Positions 8,796-18,878 of a stretch of 64,000 nt of DNA are shown here, one piece after another. A model generated the notes under the pieces. The model had not been told where the DNA came from. It saw nothing but the letters and a program-made list of their open reading frames with translations, and made no database searches. How positions within the stretch are numbered: the first letter of the stretch is position 1; each line of letters starts with the position of its first letter. Both the position numbers and the translations under genes were made by a program. Source of the stretch: Phytohabitans houttuyneae (lineage in GTDB: Bacteria > Actinomycetota > Actinomycetes > Mycobacteriales > Micromonosporaceae); contig NZ_BLPF01000004.1 of the NCBI RefSeq assembly GCF_011764425.1, positions 632,001 to 696,000 on the forward strand. Reading direction: 5' to 3'.

Positions 8796-9316
8796 TTGGG
8801 GCGGGAGGGGCGCCGGAGGGCTTCGCGGAGTTCGTCCGGGACCGCTATCCGGCGCTGGTGCGCCACGGCGCGATCCTCACCGGTGATCCCGGCCACGGAG
8901 AGGATCTCGCGCAGGAGGCGCTGGTCAAGACGTACCGCGCGTGGCGGCGGCTGCACCCGGACGGCAACCCGGAGGCGTACACCCGGCGGGTGATGGTGCG
9001 GGCAGCCTGGCGGGCCGGCCGGCGGCTGTGGCGGCGCGAGGTGCCGACGCACGCGCCGCCCGACCTGGCCGGCACGGACCCGTACGACGGCACCGACACG
9101 GCACAGATGGTGTTTCAGGCGCTGCGTTCGCTGCCGGCCCAGCAGCGGGTCGTGCTGGTGCTGCGCTACTGGGCCGGGCTTTCGGAGCAGGAGATCGCGG
9201 CTGAGCTGGGCTGCTCGGTGGGCACGGTGAAGAGCCGGGCCAGCCGGGCGGTGGCCGCACTCCGGCGCCTGGACGGGCCGCTCGCCGACGCCTTCGCTCC
9301 CGCCGAGGTGCAGTAA
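8792..9316 (+). CDS. SigE-family (ECF-type) RNA polymerase sigma factor
   Basis: A 174-residue sigma-70-family factor. Region 2 contains DLAQEALVKTYRAW (near residues 34-47, promoter melting and core binding). Region 4 contains LSEQEIAAELGCSVGTVKSR (near residues 130-149, the -35-binding helix-turn-helix). Its size fits the short SigE family common in actinomycetes. The GTG start overlaps the stop of the preceding membrane protein gene, so the two products are made together. The gene order is unusual: the membrane partner comes first. Confidence 0.9.
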   Translation: MIGAGGAPEGFAEFVRDRYPALVRHGAILTGDPGHGEDLAQEALVKTYRAWRRLHPDGNPEAYTRRVMVRAAWRAGRRLWRREVPTHAPPDLAGTDPYDGTDTAQMVFQALRSLPAQQRVVLVLRYWAGLSEQEIAAELGCSVGTVKSRASRAVAALRRLDGPLADAFAPAEVQ

Positions 9317-9484
9317 CATCCCGTTTATCCGGTTCCGACAATCTCCTGCCGAGACCGTCGCCCGGGCGGAAATGGGCGCGGTGGTGAGGGCGTTGAGCCG
9401 ATACGATGGAGCAGTCACGCACGTCGCGCCACCGGGCGCGGCACTGAGACCGAGAGCAGGTGGCGTTGGCCCAAGGGCCGATCT

Positions 9485-10537
<1,053 letters not shown>

Positions 10538-10563
10538 TCCGAAGGCTCCTGGGGGAAAGCACG

Positions 10564-11031
10564 TTGTCCATAGAGATCGCCAACGAGTCCGGCGTCGACG
10601 TCGACACCGATGCCGTGATGGCGGTGGCCCGGCACGCGCTCGACGAGATGGGTGTCAACCCGCTCGCCGAGCTTTCGGTCCTGCTCGTCGACGTCGACTA
10701 CATGACCGAGCTCAACCACCGCTGGATGGGCAGTGACGGCCCGACCGACGTGCTCGCGTTCCCGATGGACGAGGGGAGCGTCGACCACGGTCCCGGCGAG
10801 GCCGGCGCGGGCGAGCCCGCGCTGCTCGGCGACATCGTGCTGTGCCCGGAGGTGGCGGCCAAGCAGGCGGCCACCGCCGGCCACTCGCCGGCCGACGAGC
10901 TGCACCTGCTGACCGTTCACGGCGCGCTGCACCTCCTCGGCTACGACCACGCCGAGCCGGAGGAGGAGCGGGAGATGTTCGCACTGCAGGCCCGGCTGCT
11001 GTCCAGCTGGCGGGCCTCCAGAGTCCAGTGA
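10564..11031 (+). CDS. ybeY: Endoribonuclease YbeY (rRNA maturation)
   Basis: A 155-residue zinc-dependent endoribonuclease of 16S rRNA maturation and ribosome quality control. The signature [11 protein letters not shown] supplies the three zinc-binding histidines (119, 123 and 129). The start is a TTG at 10564, preceded by GGGGGAAAG, and gives the usual N-terminus [10 protein letters not shown]. It follows phoH directly and is probably co-transcribed with it. Confidence 0.95.
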   Translation: MSIEIANESGVDVDTDAVMAVARHALDEMGVNPLAELSVLLVDVDYMTELNHRWMGSDGPTDVLAFPMDEGSVDHGPGEAGAGEPALLGDIVLCPEVAAKQAATAGHSPADELHLLTVHGALHLLGYDHAEPEEEREMFALQARLLSSWRASRVQ

Positions 11032-11052
11032 GCGAGTGAACCAGGTGTTGCT

Positions 11053-12408
11053 GTGAGTGGGTTAGCGGCCACGGGGGCCGCCGCGGGTGGTGGGTTGCCC
11101 GACCTGCAGCTGCTGATCTTCGCGGCCGGCCTCGTGGTGCTGGCCGGCATCGTGGCGATGACCGACGCCGCGCTCGCCGCGGTCTCGCCGGCGCGCGCCG
11201 CCGAGCTGGCCCGCGAGGGGGTGCGCGGCGCGCGTGCGTTGCAGATCGTCGCTTCCGACGTGGTCCGCCACCTCAATCTGCTCCTGCTGCTGCGGCTGCT
11301 CTGCGAGCTGACCGCGACGACACTTGTCGCCCTGGTCGCGGTCGACACATTCAGCGCCGGGTGGACCGCCGCGCTGGTCACGGCCGGCGCGATGACCGTG
11401 GTCAGCTTCGTCGTCGTGGGCGTCGGCCCGCGCACGATCGGGCGCCAGCACGCGTACGCGGTGGGTCGCACCACCGCGCCGCTGGTCCGCTGGCTGGGTC
11501 GGGCGCTCGGCCCGCTCGCCTCCCTGCTGATCCTGATCGGCAACATGGTGACGCCCGGCAAGGGCTTCCGCGAGGGCCCGTTCGCCACCCAGATCGAGCT
11601 GCGCGAGCTTGTCGACCTTGCCGAGCAGCGGGGTGTGGTGGAGCACGGCGAGCGCCAGATGATCCACTCGGTCTTCGCGCTGGGCGACACGATCGCCCGT
11701 GAGGTGATGGTGCCGCGCACCGAGATGGTGTGGATCGAGTCGCACAAGTCGCTGCGGCAGGCCCTCGTGCTCTTCCTCCGCTCGGGCTTCTCCCGCATCC
11801 CGGTGATCGGTGAGAGCGTCGACGACGTGCTCGGCGTGCTCTACCTCAAGGACGTGATCCGGCGCACCCAGAGCGGCGACCCGAGCGCCGACGCCACGGC
11901 GGTGGCCGAGCTGATGCGCGAGGCGCGCTTCGTGCCGGAGTCAAAGCCGGTCGACGACCTGCTCTCCGAGATGCAGGCGGCGCGCACCCACCTGGTGATC
12001 GTCGTCGACGAGTACGGCGGGACCGGCGGCCTTGTCACGATCGAAGACATCCTCGAGGAGATCGTCGGCGAGATCACCGACGAGTACGACGTGGAGCGCC
12101 CGCCGGTCGAGCGGCTCGACGACGGCGCCGTCCGGGTGACCGCCCGCCTGCCCGTCGAGGACCTCGGCGAGCTGTTCGGCGTGGAGCTGCCCGACGACGA
12201 GGTGGAGACCGTCGGCGGTCTGCTCGCCCAGGCGCTGGGGCGCGTGCCCATCCCGGGCGCGGAGGCTACGGTGAGCGGGCTGCAGATGGTCGCCGAGGGC
12301 ACCACCGGCCGGCGCAACCGGATCGACTCGGTCCTGGTCCGCCGCGCCGCCCCCGACGACGTTCCCGCCGAGTCACCTGAGCAAGAGAGGCAAACCGCCG
12401 ATGCCTGA
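11053..12408 (+). CDS. CorC/HlyC-family membrane protein with CBS domains
   Basis: A 451-residue protein. A DUF21/CNNM transmembrane domain occupies about residues 15-160, a CBS-pair region about 200-335 (IAREVMVPRTEMVWI and HLVIVVDEYGGTGGLVTIED are typical), and a C-terminal CorC_HlyC domain follows. The family is annotated as hemolysin-like but is associated with magnesium and divalent-cation transport. The GTG start at 11053 follows ybeY by 21 bases. The stop overlaps the next start by 8 bases. Confidence 0.92.
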   Translation: MSGLAATGAAAGGGLPDLQLLIFAAGLVVLAGIVAMTDAALAAVSPARAAELAREGVRGARALQIVASDVVRHLNLLLLLRLLCELTATTLVALVAVDTFSAGWTAALVTAGAMTVVSFVVVGVGPRTIGRQHAYAVGRTTAPLVRWLGRALGPLASLLILIGNMVTPGKGFREGPFATQIELRELVDLAEQRGVVEHGERQMIHSVFALGDTIAREVMVPRTEMVWIESHKSLRQALVLFLRSGFSRIPVIGESVDDVLGVLYLKDVIRRTQSGDPSADATAVAELMREARFVPESKPVDDLLSEMQAARTHLVIVVDEYGGTGGLVTIEDILEEIVGEITDEYDVERPPVERLDDGAVRVTARLPVEDLGELFGVELPDDEVETVGGLLAQALGRVPIPGAEATVSGLQMVAEGTTGRRNRIDSVLVRRAAPDDVPAESPEQERQTADA

Positions 12409-12790
12409 GCCGACAGCGAGCGGCGCGAGCAGCGCAGCGCCCGTCGGGGCCGCCGCCGACCTGGACGCCGAAGACGCCAAGCTCGTCGTGCTGGCCCGCG
12501 GCGCACGGGCCCGGATCGGGGCTGTCGAGGGTGCGGCGGTGCGCGACCAGGACGGCCGTACCTACGCGGCGGCCACCGTGGCGCTTCCGTCGTTGACGGT
12601 CACCGCACTCCAGCTCGCCGTGGCATCCGCGGCCGCGGCCGGCGCCAAGCGGCTCGAAGCGGCCGCGGTCGTGACCGAGGCGTCCACACTGGACGGCGCC
12701 GGCTACGCCGCGGTCCGCGACCTGTCCGGCGACGCGCCGGTGCACGTGGCCGGCCCGGACGGCAAGCTCATCGGCACGGTCGTCGCGTGA
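12401..12790 (+). CDS. Cytidine-deaminase-like protein lacking catalytic residues
   Basis: A 129-residue protein at the position, between corC-like and era, where actinobacteria often encode a small protein annotated as cytidine deaminase. A deaminase-like fold is suggested by GAAVRDQDGRTYAAATVALP and LTVTALQLAVASAAAAG. However, the zinc ligands and catalytic Glu of real cytidine deaminases (HAE and CxxC) are absent. It probably does not deaminate cytidine, and its function is unknown. It overlaps both neighbours, so it is firmly part of the operon. Confidence 0.75.
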   Translation: MPEPTASGASSAAPVGAAADLDAEDAKLVVLARGARARIGAVEGAAVRDQDGRTYAAATVALPSLTVTALQLAVASAAAAGAKRLEAAAVVTEASTLDGAGYAAVRDLSGDAPVHVAGPDGKLIGTVVA

Positions 12791-13659
12791 AGGCCGGGTT
12801 CGCCTGCTTTGTGGGCCGGCCCAACGCCGGCAAGTCCACGCTCATGAACTCGATCGTCGGGCAGAAGATCGCCATCACCTCCAACAAGCCGCAGACCACG
12901 CGGCACATCATCCGTGGTGTGCTGCACCGCGAGGACGCGCAGCTCGTCCTCGTGGACACGCCGGGACTGCACCGTCCGCGCACGCTGCTCGGCGAGCGGC
13001 TCAACGACCTGGTCCGGCAGACCTGGAGCGAGGTCGACGTGATCGGCCTGTGCATCCCCGCCGACGAGGAGATCGGGCGGGGCGACCGGTTCATCACCGG
13101 TGAGCTGGCCGAGCTGAAGGCCACGGTGCTGGCCGTGGTGACAAAGGCCGACCTCGTCGACAAGGGGCGGCTGGCCGAGCAGCTCGTCGCGGTAAGCCAG
13201 CTCGCCGACTTCGCCGAGGTGGTGCCGGTAAGCGCGGTCTCCGGATACCAGGTGGAGACGCTTGTCGACGTGATGAGCGGATACCTGCCCGACTCGCCAC
13301 AGCTCTACCCGGACGACATGCTCACCGACGAGCCCGAGCAGGTGATGGTCGGCGAGCTGATCCGGGAGGCGGCGCTCGAAGGCGTGCGCGACGAGCTGCC
13401 CCACTCGATCGCCGTGGTGGTCGAGGAGATGCTCCGCGAAGGCGGGCTGACGAAGATCTACGCCGATGTGTACGTGGAGCGGACGAGCCAGAAGGCCATC
13501 GTGATCGGTGCCAAGGGCAGCCGGCTCAAGGACGTCGGCACCCGCGCCCGCGCCGAGATCGAGGCGTTGCTGGGCACGAAGGTCTACCTCGACCTGCACG
13601 TACGCGTCGCCAAGGACTGGCAGCGCGACCCGAAGCAGCTGCGCAAGCTCGGCTTCTGA
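12787..13659 (+). CDS. era: GTPase Era (30S ribosome assembly)
   Basis: A 290-residue Era GTPase. G1 is GRPNAGKS (residues 10-17), G3 is DTPG, and G4 is TKAD. The C-terminal KH domain contains GAKGSRLKDVGTRARAEIE, which binds the 3' end of 16S rRNA. The GTG start overlaps the previous stop (GTGA). Its length is normal. Confidence 0.97.
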   Translation: MKAGFACFVGRPNAGKSTLMNSIVGQKIAITSNKPQTTRHIIRGVLHREDAQLVLVDTPGLHRPRTLLGERLNDLVRQTWSEVDVIGLCIPADEEIGRGDRFITGELAELKATVLAVVTKADLVDKGRLAEQLVAVSQLADFAEVVPVSAVSGYQVETLVDVMSGYLPDSPQLYPDDMLTDEPEQVMVGELIREAALEGVRDELPHSIAVVVEEMLREGGLTKIYADVYVERTSQKAIVIGAKGSRLKDVGTRARAEIEALLGTKVYLDLHVRVAKDWQRDPKQLRKLGF

Positions 13660-13676
13660 GGCGGCTGCCGGGATTT

Positions 13677-13696
13677 GTGCGCTTCCTCACGCGCAC
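13677..13696 (+). terminator. Candidate terminator after era
   Basis: GTGCGC and GCGCAC form a 6-bp stem with an 8-base loop, followed by the T-rich stretch GTTTCCGTTT. It lies 18 bases after the era stop and probably ends the phoH-era transcript. Confidence 0.5.
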
Positions 13697-13779
13697 GTTT
13701 CCGTTTGAGCTGGTTCATCGGTTGGTCCGCGGGGTAGGGCGGTAGCTACCCCCTCGCCCCCGGCCTCCCGATTGGACCC

Positions 13780-14982
13780 ATGCGAAACAGGTACGTCGAT
13801 CTTCTGCGCGCGCTGGCCATCGTCCGAGTCGTCGTTTACCACACCACACATTGGGCGTTCCTCACGATCGCGTTCCCGGCAATGTCGGTGATGTTCGCGC
13901 TCGCCGGCTCGCTCATGGCGGCCTCTTTGGACAGTCACGGCGTACGCGCGGTCGGCCGGCGGCTGCGCAGGCTGCTGCCCGCGCTGTGGGTGCTCGCCGC
14001 GGTGTTCGTACCGGCGATGCTGCTCACCGGCCTGCCGGTGGACCGGCGGCTGCTCTACTGGGCGCTGCCGCTGCTCGACCCACCGGCCAACGCGTGGGGT
14101 GCACTGGCCCTCAGCGCCATCTGGTACCTGCGTGACTACCTGTGGTTCGTCTTGCTCTCGCCGCTGGCGCTGCCGCTCTTCCGCCGCTTCCCGATCCCGA
14201 CGCTCGCCGCGCCGTACCTGCTGCTCGTGCTCATCGAGCTTGGCGTGGTGCCGGCGCACACCGTGCTCAAGGACGTGGGCCTTTACTTCGGCGCGTGGCT
14301 GCTCGGTTTCGCGCACCACGACGGCATGCTGCGCCGCCTGTCGTGGCGCCTGCTCGCGCCGTGCGTGGGAGTGCTGGCGGTGGCCGGCGCGGCGTGGTTT
14401 CTGACGCATCCGGGGCCGCGCGGCTACGACCTCAACGACATCCGGCTCGGCAACGCGCTCTGGTCCGCCGCGTTCGTGGTCGCGCTGCTCGGCTTCGCGC
14501 CCGCGACCACCGCGTGGCTGGAACGGCGAGCCACGCTGCTGCCCGTGGTCACCGTGCTCAACAGCCGCGCGCTGACCATCTACCTGTGGCACATGCCGGT
14601 CGTCATCGGCGTGGGCGCCGTCTTGTCGCTCGGCCTGGGCGCCCGGCTGGCCGCGGTGACGCTGCTGGTGGGCGTGGCCGTCGCGCTCTTCGGCTGGGTG
14701 GAGGACGTCTCCGCGCGGCGCCGCCCGGTGCTCGTGCCCGGTGGTGCGCGGCGCCGCGCATCCCTGCCTCAAACCTCCCGGAGCGCTCAGACCTCCCGGA
14801 GCGCTCAGACCTCCCGGAGCGCTCAGACCTCCCGGAGCGCTCAGACCTCCCGGAGCGCTCAGACCTCCCGGAGCGTGATGTCCCCGCTGCCGGTCTCCAG
14901 GTCGAGCAGGTACGTCCCCGTCGGCGAGCTGGTCACGCCGAGCACCTTCTCGCCGGATCCGGTTCGCGCGTCGATCCGGTAG
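13780..14982 (+). CDS. Integral-membrane acyltransferase (acyltransferase 3 family)
   Basis: A 400-residue polytopic protein with about ten hydrophobic segments. The N-terminus RYVDLLRALAIVRVVVYH has the Arg and His typical of acyltransferase-3 proteins, which O-acylate sugars or glycolipids at the membrane. After the last span (ending near residue 318) comes a basic linker and then six copies of a Gln-Thr-Ser-Arg-Ser-Ala hexapeptide encoded by an 18-bp tandem repeat. The frame then runs about 120 bases antisense into the convergent lipoprotein gene before stopping. The tail is probably not functional. Confidence 0.8.
   Translation: MRNRYVDLLRALAIVRVVVYHTTHWAFLTIAFPAMSVMFALAGSLMAASLDSHGVRAVGRRLRRLLPALWVLAAVFVPAMLLTGLPVDRRLLYWALPLLDPPANAWGALALSAIWYLRDYLWFVLLSPLALPLFRRFPIPTLAAPYLLLVLIELGVVPAHTVLKDVGLYFGAWLLGFAHHDGMLRRLSWRLLAPCVGVLAVAGAAWFLTHPGPRGYDLNDIRLGNALWSAAFVVALLGFAPATTAWLERRATLLPVVTVLNSRALTIYLWHMPVVIGVGAVLSLGLGARLAAVTLLVGVAVALFGWVEDVSARRRPVLVPGGARRRASLPQTSRSAQTSRSAQTSRSAQTSRSAQTSRSAQTSRSVMSPLPVSRSSRYVPVGELVTPSTFSPDPVRASIR
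14770..14877. repeat. 18-bp tandem repeat, six units
   Basis: Six head-to-tail copies of CAGACCTCCCGGAGCGCT; the first and last units differ by one or two bases. The unit matches the last codons and stop of the convergent DUF4097 gene, which terminates inside the array. Because 18 is a multiple of three, copy number can change without shifting the acyltransferase frame. Confidence 0.95.
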
Positions 14983-15632
14983 GAGCCGGCCGGCACCGCG
15001 AGGTCGAGGTTGCCACTGCCGGTGTGCGTGCGCACCGCGCCGCTCTTGGCGAGCGCCAGCGAGACGTCGCCGGAACCGGTGCGGACGGTGTTCATCTTGC
15101 CGGCGAGGCCGCGGGCGTCGATGTTGCCGGAGCCGGTGCGCGCGTCGAGGTCTCCGGCGACCTCGGCGATCGTCATGTCGCCGGAGCCGGCCTGCACCTT
15201 GACGGCGCCGGAGGCCTCGGTGATGCCGACGCTGCCCGAGCCGGTCCGCAGGTCCACGGTGGACACACCGCTCAGGGAGAGGTCGCCCGAGCCGAGCTCG
15301 CCGCTGATGGCGACCCCCTTAGGGGCCACGATCTCGTAGTCGATGGTGCAGAAGCGGCCGCACTCGGTGTCGAGCTGGAGCGTCGTCCCGTTGACCTGGT
15401 ACGACGTGGCCGGCTCGTCACCCCTATACCGCACGACGCGCCGGATGTCGACCTGCTGCGCGTCGCTCGTGCTGATCGTGACGTCGCCGGCGCCAGGCTT
15501 GATGACGATCTCCTTGACCGCCACCTTCTCGGTGTTGCTGTAGTCCAGGCGGGTCTGTGCGACGTCGTCGCAGCCAACCAGGCCGGCCACGGCGACGACG
15601 CCGAGCACCGCGAGCAGCTTTCGTGGATCCAT
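14859..15632 (-). CDS. DUF4097-like lipoprotein with Gly-Ser-Gly repeat blades
   Basis: A lipoprotein of about 257 residues with lipobox VGC (in AVAGLVGCDD). The body has regularly spaced TGSGD/TGSGN/TGSGE turns, at least eight of them. This is the repeating beta pattern of DUF4097 adhesin-like proteins, expected to form a beta-solenoid outside the cell. The ATG at 15632 is preferred; an in-frame GTG lies nine bases upstream. The 3' end overlaps the convergent acyltransferase gene and ends within the 18-bp repeat array. The function is unknown. Confidence 0.8.
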   Translation of the reverse strand: MDPRKLLAVLGVVAVAGLVGCDDVAQTRLDYSNTEKVAVKEIVIKPGAGDVTISTSDAQQVDIRRVVRYRGDEPATSYQVNGTTLQLDTECGRFCTIDYEIVAPKGVAISGELGSGDLSLSGVSTVDLRTGSGSVGITEASGAVKVQAGSGDMTIAEVAGDLDARTGSGNIDARGLAGKMNTVRTGSGDVSLALAKSGAVRTHTGSGNLDLAVPAGSYRIDARTGSGEKVLGVTSSPTGTYLLDLETGSGDITLREV

Positions 15633-15721
15633 GATGAGCACGCTACGGGTGGGCGACCCCGGGACACATCCGGAGCGGTCACCGAGAGGACCCTGAGCAC
15701 CTGGTAGGGGAGAATGGGCCG

Positions 15722-16466
15722 ATGCCCGGATACCGCCGCCCGCTGTACCGCGACGATGCGGTGGTGCTGCGCGTGCAGAAACTGGGCGAATCGGACCGGA
15801 TCATCACGCTGCTGACCCGCCGGCACGGCCGGGTGCGCGCGGTGGCCCGGGGGGTGCGGCGGACCACGTCGCGCTTCGGTGCCCGGCTGGAGCCGTTTGG
15901 TCACATCGACCTCCAGCTCGCCGAGGGCCGTCGCTGCACACGGTGAGCCAGGTGGAGGGCATCGAGCTGTACGGCAAGCGGTTCCTCGACGACTACCCTC
16001 GGTACACCACGGCGAGTGCCGTCGTCGAAACCGCCGAGCGGCTCACGCCCGTGGAGCAGGAGCCGTCGCTGCGGCTCTTCCTGCTCACGCTCGGCGCCCT
16101 GCGCGCGCTGGCCGAGGGTGCGCACGCGAGCACGCTTGTCCTCGACGCCTACCTGCTGCGGAGCATGGGCGTCGCCGGGTGGGCGCCCGCACTGGCCGAG
16201 TGCGCGGTGTGCGGCACGCCGGGGCGGCACGGCGCGTTCTCGGTGCCCGCCGGGGTTGTGTCTGCCCGGACTGCCGGCCGCCTGGGGCGGCGCATCCGGC
16301 GCCGGCCACGATCGACCTGATGTCCGCCCTCACGTCGGGTGACTGGCGGGTGGCCGACGGCGCGGAGACGGCCAGCCGCCGCGAGTGCAGCGGGCTGGTG
16401 GCGGCGCATTTGCAGTGGCACCTTGAGCGCGCGCTACGCTCGCTGCCGCTGGTCGATAGGGGATAA
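15722..16466 (+). pseudogene. recO: DNA repair protein RecO, interrupted by two frameshifts
   Basis: RecO helps load RecA in the RecFOR pathway. The coding potential is complete but split over three frames. [20 protein letters not shown] (the OB fold) runs to about 15930, the middle helical part (VEGIELYGKRFLDDYPRYTT) runs from there to about 16252, and the C-terminus with CVCPDC continues to the TAA at 16466. One missing base near 15929-15931 and one in the GGGG at 16252-16255 would restore a normal RecO, including its four-cysteine zinc motif (CAVC and CPDC). No other decay is visible, so sequence errors are more likely than a true pseudogene. It sits between era and uppS, its usual place. 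Confidence 0.88.
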
Positions 16467-16470
16467 AGCC

Positions 16471-17274
16471 GTGGTTCGAACACTTCGCCGCCGGCAGCCG
16501 ATGGCGCCGACGCCGCATCCGTCCGGTGCGCGCCCGCCCGCGCTGCCCAAGGAGAGCCTGCCGCGTCACATCGCGATCGTGATGGACGGCAACGGGCGGT
16601 GGGCCAAGGAGCGCGGCCTGGCCCGGACAAAGGGGCACGAACAGGGCGAGTATTCCCTCTTCGACACGATCGAGGGCGCGATCGAGCTGGGCATCCCGTA
16701 CCTGTCGGCGTACGCGTTCTCGACCGAAAACTGGCGCCGCTCGCCGGAAGAGATCCGGTTCCTGATGGGCTTCAACCGCGACGTGATCCGCCGCCGCCGC
16801 GACCAGCTCGTCGACCTCGGCGTGCGGGTGGTGTGGTCGGGGCGGACCGGCCGGCTGTGGAAGAGCGTGATCTCCGAGCTCGTCACCGCCGAGGAGATGT
16901 CCCGCGGCAACTCGACGCTGACACTCCAGTTCTGTGTCAACTACGGCGGCCAGGCCGAGATCGCCGACGCCGCCGCCGCGATCGCGCGTGACGTCGCCGC
17001 GGGCAAGCTCTCACCCGACAAGGTGAACGAGAAGCTGATCGCGCGGTACCTCTACCACCCCGAGGTGCCCGAGGTCGACCTCTTCCTGCGCCCCTCGGGT
17101 GAGCAGCGCACGTCAAACTTCCTGCTGTGGCAGTCGGCGTACGCGGAGATGGTCTTCCTGGACACGCTCTGGCCCGACTTCGACCGGCGCCACCTGTGGT
17201 ACGCCTGCGAGCTCTACGCCCAGCGCGACCGCCGCTTCGGCGGCGCCCTGCCCAACCCGGTGGCGCCTACCTGA
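16471..17274 (+). CDS. uppS: Isoprenyl (undecaprenyl-type) diphosphate synthase
   Basis: A 267-residue cis-prenyltransferase that makes the lipid carrier for cell-wall synthesis. The catalytic block is [15 protein letters not shown] (Asp39), followed by the conserved AFSTENWRR and the C-terminal [19 protein letters not shown] diphosphate-binding region. The GTG at 16471 follows the recO stop by four bases, with AGGGGA upstream; an ATG at 16501 is an alternative. Actinobacterial members may make shorter or decaprenyl products, so chain length is not assigned. Confidence 0.93.
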   Translation: MVRTLRRRQPMAPTPHPSGARPPALPKESLPRHIAIVMDGNGRWAKERGLARTKGHEQGEYSLFDTIEGAIELGIPYLSAYAFSTENWRRSPEEIRFLMGFNRDVIRRRRDQLVDLGVRVVWSGRTGRLWKSVISELVTAEEMSRGNSTLTLQFCVNYGGQAEIADAAAAIARDVAAGKLSPDKVNEKLIARYLYHPEVPEVDLFLRPSGEQRTSNFLLWQSAYAEMVFLDTLWPDFDRRHLWYACELYAQRDRRFGGALPNPVAPT

Positions 17275-18184
17275 GCCGGCCCGCGGCGTTGAGCACCGCG
17301 AGCGCGTCCGCCGTGATCCACTCATTGGCGCGGCGGGCGTCGGTGCCACCCCAGTCGAGCGGATCGCCGGCCTTGGTGGCGAACGCCTTCTCCGCCGGCC
17401 AGCCACCGTCCGGCAGGCGCTTGGACTCCAGCAGGTCGAGGGCGTCAGCGCACCGGGGGTCGCCGATCGTGCCCGCCTCGACCATCCCGACCAGGCCGCC
17501 GAGCACGTCATAGTGCCAGTACAGCGGGTGGTGCAGCCGCGCGAAGTCGGGGTGGATCAGCGCGCCGGTCGAACGCCGCCACGCGAGCCGGCGCGCCAGG
17601 AACACCTCGGCGGCCCGGCTGGCGGCGGCCGCGTCGTGGCTCACCAGCCCGCGCATCGGCAGCAGCGTCTCCATGAACGACGAGCTTTGCGCGGTGGGGT
17701 TGCGGTCACAGTTCCAGCCGCCGTCCGGCCACTGCCACTTGACCAGCCGCTCGGTGAGCGTGCGCGCGTCGCCGTCGTCGAGGATGCCGAGCGCGGTGAG
17801 GTAGCGCAGGGCGTTGCCCTGTTGGGAGGCGCATCGGCGGTACCGCCCCTGGATGAGCGGCACGTCGACGTCTCGCAGCCAGCGGCGCAGGACCTGGTCG
17901 CGCAAGGGGTGCAGCGCCTCGTCGCCGGGTGGGTAGCCGAGGTCGGCGAGGGAGGCGAGCACCCAGTGGGCGCCGCGCCATTTGGCGTACACCTGCTTGG
18001 GGTTGGTGATCCGGCCGTCCGCGTCGCGGGCCGCGAGGAGGCGGCGGACCCGGGGTGACTGGCGGATCTCCTCGCGCAGCCGCCGTGCGGCCTTGCCGTC
18101 CGTGGGCTCGCCAAGCACTCGCGTGCGGACCTTCCACCTGATGGAGGGCTCATCGGACCGCAGGAGGGCGTCGACGGTGCTCAC
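17267..18184 (-). CDS. Squalene-cyclase-like alpha/alpha-barrel protein, function unknown
   Basis: A 305-residue soluble protein with repeated barrel-type helices and prenyltransferase/squalene-cyclase-like QW features ([27 protein letters not shown]). The DxDD-type catalytic motif of true cyclases is not seen, so it is probably not a terpene cyclase. The GTG start overlaps the stop of the upstream hypothetical gene, so the two are coupled. The 3' end overlaps uppS convergently by 8 bases. Confidence 0.7.
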   Translation of the reverse strand: MSTVDALLRSDEPSIRWKVRTRVLGEPTDGKAARRLREEIRQSPRVRRLLAARDADGRITNPKQVYAKWRGAHWVLASLADLGYPPGDEALHPLRDQVLRRWLRDVDVPLIQGRYRRCASQQGNALRYLTALGILDDGDARTLTERLVKWQWPDGGWNCDRNPTAQSSSFMETLLPMRGLVSHDAAAASRAAEVFLARRLAWRRSTGALIHPDFARLHHPLYWHYDVLGGLVGMVEAGTIGDPRCADALDLLESKRLPDGGWPAEKAFATKAGDPLDWGGTDARRANEWITADALAVLNAAGRLR

Positions 18185-18707
18185 GGTCGTCTATCGTCCT
18201 CCTCCGGACGCGCGTGCGAGAAGAGGACCGGGGCGACCGGGCGGGCCGCCGGCCTCTCGGTCGGTGGCGGCGGAGGTGGTGGGGGCGGCGCCGGGGGAGG
18301 CGCGGCGGGCTGATGTTCGCCGGTCAGGACCAGCAGCTGGTACGCCCGCTCCACCGGAATCCGCTCCGTGCTGATCGCGATCCGCAGCGGCACGGGAGCG
18401 GCGCCCGGAAACGCGTCGACGGGCAGGTCAAGCACCCGCGGCTGGACCCCCGCTCGGCCAGGTAGGCGGCCGCCGCCGGCGGCAGGTCCTGCCAGGCCCG
18501 CACGGTCTCGACGGTGAAGCCGTGCGTGATCCACTCCTCGGCCCGCTCGGCCACCCGGTCCGCCACGTGCCCAGGCACGACGTCGCGGCCGCCGAGATCG
18601 TCGCTGAGCAACGCGCGGGCCATCGGGGAGAGCTCCGTCACCGGCACCCACCGGTCACGTGCCCCACGGCGACGAGCCGGCAGGTCGCGGCGGTCGGGGT
18701 TGGGCAT
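18181..18707 (-). pseudogene. Hypothetical protein, split by one frameshift
   Basis: The reading frame from the ATG at 18707 (MPNPDRRDLPARRRGARDRW) runs to LAERG. It then continues, after a one-base shift in the CCCCC run at 18447-18451, as QPRVLDLPVDAFPGAAPVPL to the stop at 18181. The joined product is about 175 residues: a charged N-terminal region, a small domain with VERAYQLLVLTGEHQ, and a proline-rich tail. I do not recognise the family. It is coupled to the squalene-cyclase-like gene. Confidence 0.6.
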
Positions 18708-18850
18708 AACCCCATCCAAACATGATCGACACTCAGGACCTGCGAGTGGGTACCGCGTGGCGGGCGTTCGCCACATCCTGGGCGCGCGGGTCGGGCCCGG
18801 ACGCCATTGTTTCACGTCAATCCAAGAGGGCCGCAGGGCGGGATTTCGGC

Positions 18851-18866
18851 ACACCCCCGGGGGTGT
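18851..18866. promoter_or_regulatory. Perfect 16-bp palindrome
   Basis: ACACCCCCGGGGGTGT is fully symmetric without a loop. It lies 144 bases upstream of the minus-strand start at 18707. G/C-tract palindromes of this kind occur as operators of CsoR-like metal sensors, but no such regulator is encoded here, so the role is unproven. Confidence 0.4.
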
Positions 18867-18878
18867 GGATCTGGATGA

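Noticed and set aside
14770-14877. Possible CRISPR array
   Set aside because: The units are contiguous 18-bp copies without spacers and there are no cas genes nearby. It is a tandem repeat.
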